Below are positions 61,607 to 64,000 of a stretch of 64,000 nt of DNA, one piece after another (positions within the stretch are counted from its first letter, which is position 1; each line of letters starts with the position of its first letter). Made by a program: the position numbers and the translations under genes. Source of the stretch: Watersipora subatra (lineage: Eukaryota; Bryozoa; Gymnolaemata; Cheilostomatida; Watersiporidae); contig NC_088708.1 in NCBI RefSeq assembly GCF_963576615.1, positions 30,573,191 to 30,637,190 of the forward strand, given 5' to 3'. The notes beneath the pieces are model-generated. The model did not search any database. It was not told the origin of the DNA and worked only from the letters and a program-made list of their open reading frames with translations.

Positions 61607-62976
61607 GTCAGTACATCAGTTTATATTTGGGATTTGCCTTACTTTTGTTGAACACAAGGGTAGATAACTTCTTTCGGGAATTTAATGTTTGTATGTATAA
61701 CCTTTTATAAGCAAAAGCAAATCATAAACAAAAATTATCCTTTTCATTACATGACAACAAAAATGAGAAGACAGAAAGGCGAAGTTATTGGATGAGTTGA
61801 ACAAACGTGTTTTAAAAGTTGGTAATTTTATATTGCGCAGGAGTCGGGATACTGAATTGTAGGTTGTAGTAACAGAAAGTTTATAAATTAAAATATAAGA
61901 TGGTGGATGCGGTATGTTGGTGTCACGGAATAAAATTGGTGTTATCATATTCATGGAAAAATATATACAAATATTCTGGGCATAGTTTATGCAAAATTTT
62001 GCAACCTGTCACGCAGAAAGGAGCAAGTCTGAGATGAGGCGGAGATTTAGTGATGTAATTAGTAGAAGTGTGGTAAGCAGGAATAGGTTGCCATAAGAAG
62101 CATATCCTTTTCTGCTGTTGATATGATAAGGCGGAAAAATATATATCGACGCCATTGATCTGGTGACAGTGCAGAAATTGAAAGTAAAATAAAAGTGCTG
62201 TTTTTCAGTTTATGAAATATCTGCATTGCTTCACGAGAAACATGTTTGATGAAAGCTTGTTACTAACATGTACAATATGTTTAGATTAGATAAGATCATG
62301 TATTGTTATAACTTGTTTACATTTGCGTAAATCTTTTTAACCTAGCTTTTAATCTGTTAATTTTTATTATACGATTTCCTAAGTATAAATTTATTGAAAT
62401 AAAGGTTTTCGTTGAGGTTTAATTTTGCTGCATAGTTACATTTGAAAACAAAATTTGTTTTAAAACTGTTATCTAGCACATCAACCGAATCTGTAAACCA
62501 ATAGAGAGCATTTGTTTTATTAGGCATGCTTAAACATGCTGGATAATTCTATCCATCCATTCTAATTCTGTCTGTGATCCAATTTTTGGTTATGGTTACA
62601 GTTACTTGTAATAGGTAGATTGTTACATGGCTTGGTGCCGGTTCTGTCTGATCTGCTGGCTGTAGCAAAGGTTTCTTAAATTACCTTACACCAAGATAAA
62701 TTCATTGTGATGTTACTACATAGTCTCACCCTTCGTTTCCTTTAATTGATTTTGCTAAACTCGCACAGTTCTATTTGGTTTTTGATGTGTTTTCTCTAAA
62801 ATATATCTATAAATAAAAAGAAAATTTCTGCCATAATGTGATTGTTTTTAATATTCATATAGTTTATTATAATATATAAACTTTGGCGACTATGATTCTA
62901 TTTTTTCTTCCAAGTTGGTCAGCTCATTTGAGACTCATATCATTTTTAATGGCAGTTTCTACTGTTGATTCTGTTA
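61607..62976. other. AT-rich stretch, nothing recognised
   Basis: Presumed intron of the unrecognised plus-strand gene. I see no repeat family, RNA gene or exon-like segment that I can support. Confidence 0.3.
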
Positions 62977-63765
62977 AGGTGTAAACACACTAGGCGATTT
63001 TATCGCGAGCGTCATGAGGAGGGCGGAGATATCGCTTGCGTGTGCATAAACACACTTGAGCGATTCACTAGCAAGCGATATAATGGGCACGTCCACAAAC
63101 TGCCAATAAAATTCCGTATCATTAGTTTCTTCGGAGTTGTTAATAAATTTAGGTCAGTCAATATGGCGCCGTCTAGGCGACAACATAAACAACTTACGCA
63201 TTTGTTATTAAACCTATCTCACTTTCACGGATTGTACACTGCCTACACTACCAGAAGACATAAGAAAAAGCGATTATTGCATTTTTAACTAATTTTTTTT
63301 TACTATTTTTTTACATATTTTATTTTGTAGTGGTTTTTTATATTTAGGCCTAATTTATTAAATATTTACTGTTCTCAAGATGGTCAACCTGCGCAACGAT
63401 TGACTCCAAATGTTGGTTTTCAACTTGGATTTTTTGTAATTTTTGTTTGTTATGGTGCACAGGACTGGGAGTGCTATTATTAAATTTATGAACAATTCAG
63501 TGCTCGTTTTGAAGATGTTTCTATATTAACAAAATAGCAAATTGTCGCTGCTGTACGTTGGTGAACATCGATAAGAAATAATTACCCGCCATAAAATTGC
63601 ATTCTGGTAAAATCCAACCAATCGAAATGCATCTCGCTAGCGATAAAGTTGTGCAGAGAAAGTCTAACGTTATCGCTCTGGATGAGCACGCTGGGTGAAT
63701 TCTAGCGCAGATTAGCGCCACGCAGCGCGATATTGCTCTAAATATCGCCTAGTGTGTTTATACCT
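62977..63765. mobile_element. PIF/Harbinger-like MITE, 789 bp, TTA duplication
   Basis: Ends AGGTGTAAACACACTAGGCGA and the inverse TCGCCTAGTGTGTTTATACCT, bordered by TTA on both sides (62974-62976 and 63766-63768). A three-base TWA duplication fits PIF/Harbinger. The interior has a short frame starting MAPSRRQHK that I do not regard as a gene. Confidence 0.7.
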
Positions 63766-64000
63766 TTATACACATTATTTATTAAGGTATCTCATTTGAA
63801 ACAGATTAATGGTTGTTTTTATTGGTAAGCTTTGTGTGAACCAAATAAAGCTCAGGCCAAGGGGCTCTTTGAACTATTGGATGTAATATCATACTTATTT
63901 TAGAGCAAAAATGGCCATATTAGTTCTGCAATGAAATTAAATTCATATTAGCTATGTATGCGTGTGTTATTGCTTGCTTTTATCCTTTTGTAGGTCTAAA

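Noticed and set aside
62965-63288. 107-codon frame
   Set aside because: It starts at the terminus of a Harbinger-like MITE; no transposase or Myb-like motif is visible.

Overview
The window is animal nuclear DNA. It is AT-rich and intron-rich, packed with microsatellites, minisatellites, short inverted-repeat (MITE-like) elements and tRNA-derived SINE-like copies. The gene content (a five-LIM and a one-LIM muscle LIM protein, TMEM18 and a DEPDC1-type gene) points to a bilaterian invertebrate. The five-LIM/one-LIM pair resembles fly Mlp84B/Mlp60A. A lophotrochozoan such as a mollusc or bryozoan is my guess for the lineage, not something the sequence proves.

Layout. (1) 2827-15257, minus strand: seven coding exons of a DEPDC1/DEPDC1B-type gene, an N-terminal DEP domain followed by a RhoGAP-like domain; the 3' part lies beyond the left edge. 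Its introns hold a foldback element, a (GA)86 tract, eight near-identical 173-bp repeats, a 17-bp repeat, a 65-bp array, a long-arm MITE flanked by TTAA, and several SINE-like fragments. (2) 15258-17189: a head-to-head intergenic region with two CCAAT boxes 30 bp apart near the DEPDC1 start. (3) 17190-39036, plus strand: a ten-exon gene for a 523-residue protein with five LIM domains, each domain encoded by one exon pair. (4) 40812-42984, plus strand: a two-exon, one-LIM protein of 99 residues with the intron at the same codon position as in every LIM of gene 3. (5) 46168-50914, minus strand: four exons of TMEM18 (124 residues seen); the last coding exon was not located. (6) 51000-58555: no gene recognised; a 661-bp hAT-like MITE with a perfect 8-bp target duplication is present. 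(7) 58556-61606, plus strand: weakly supported exons of an unrecognised Cys-containing protein. (8) 62977-63765: a Harbinger-like MITE.

How the genes relate. The two LIM genes look like a locally duplicated family: the same phase-1 intron splits every LIM domain, and LIM domains are separated by phase-2 introns, so two-exon modules could be added or removed in frame. Proteins of this family sit at Z-discs and cytoskeleton in muscle. DEPDC1 (cell-cycle linked) and TMEM18 (nuclear-envelope membrane protein) appear to be unrelated neighbours. All exon joins were read by eye from splice consensus, phase continuity and similarity to remembered families; no search was run.
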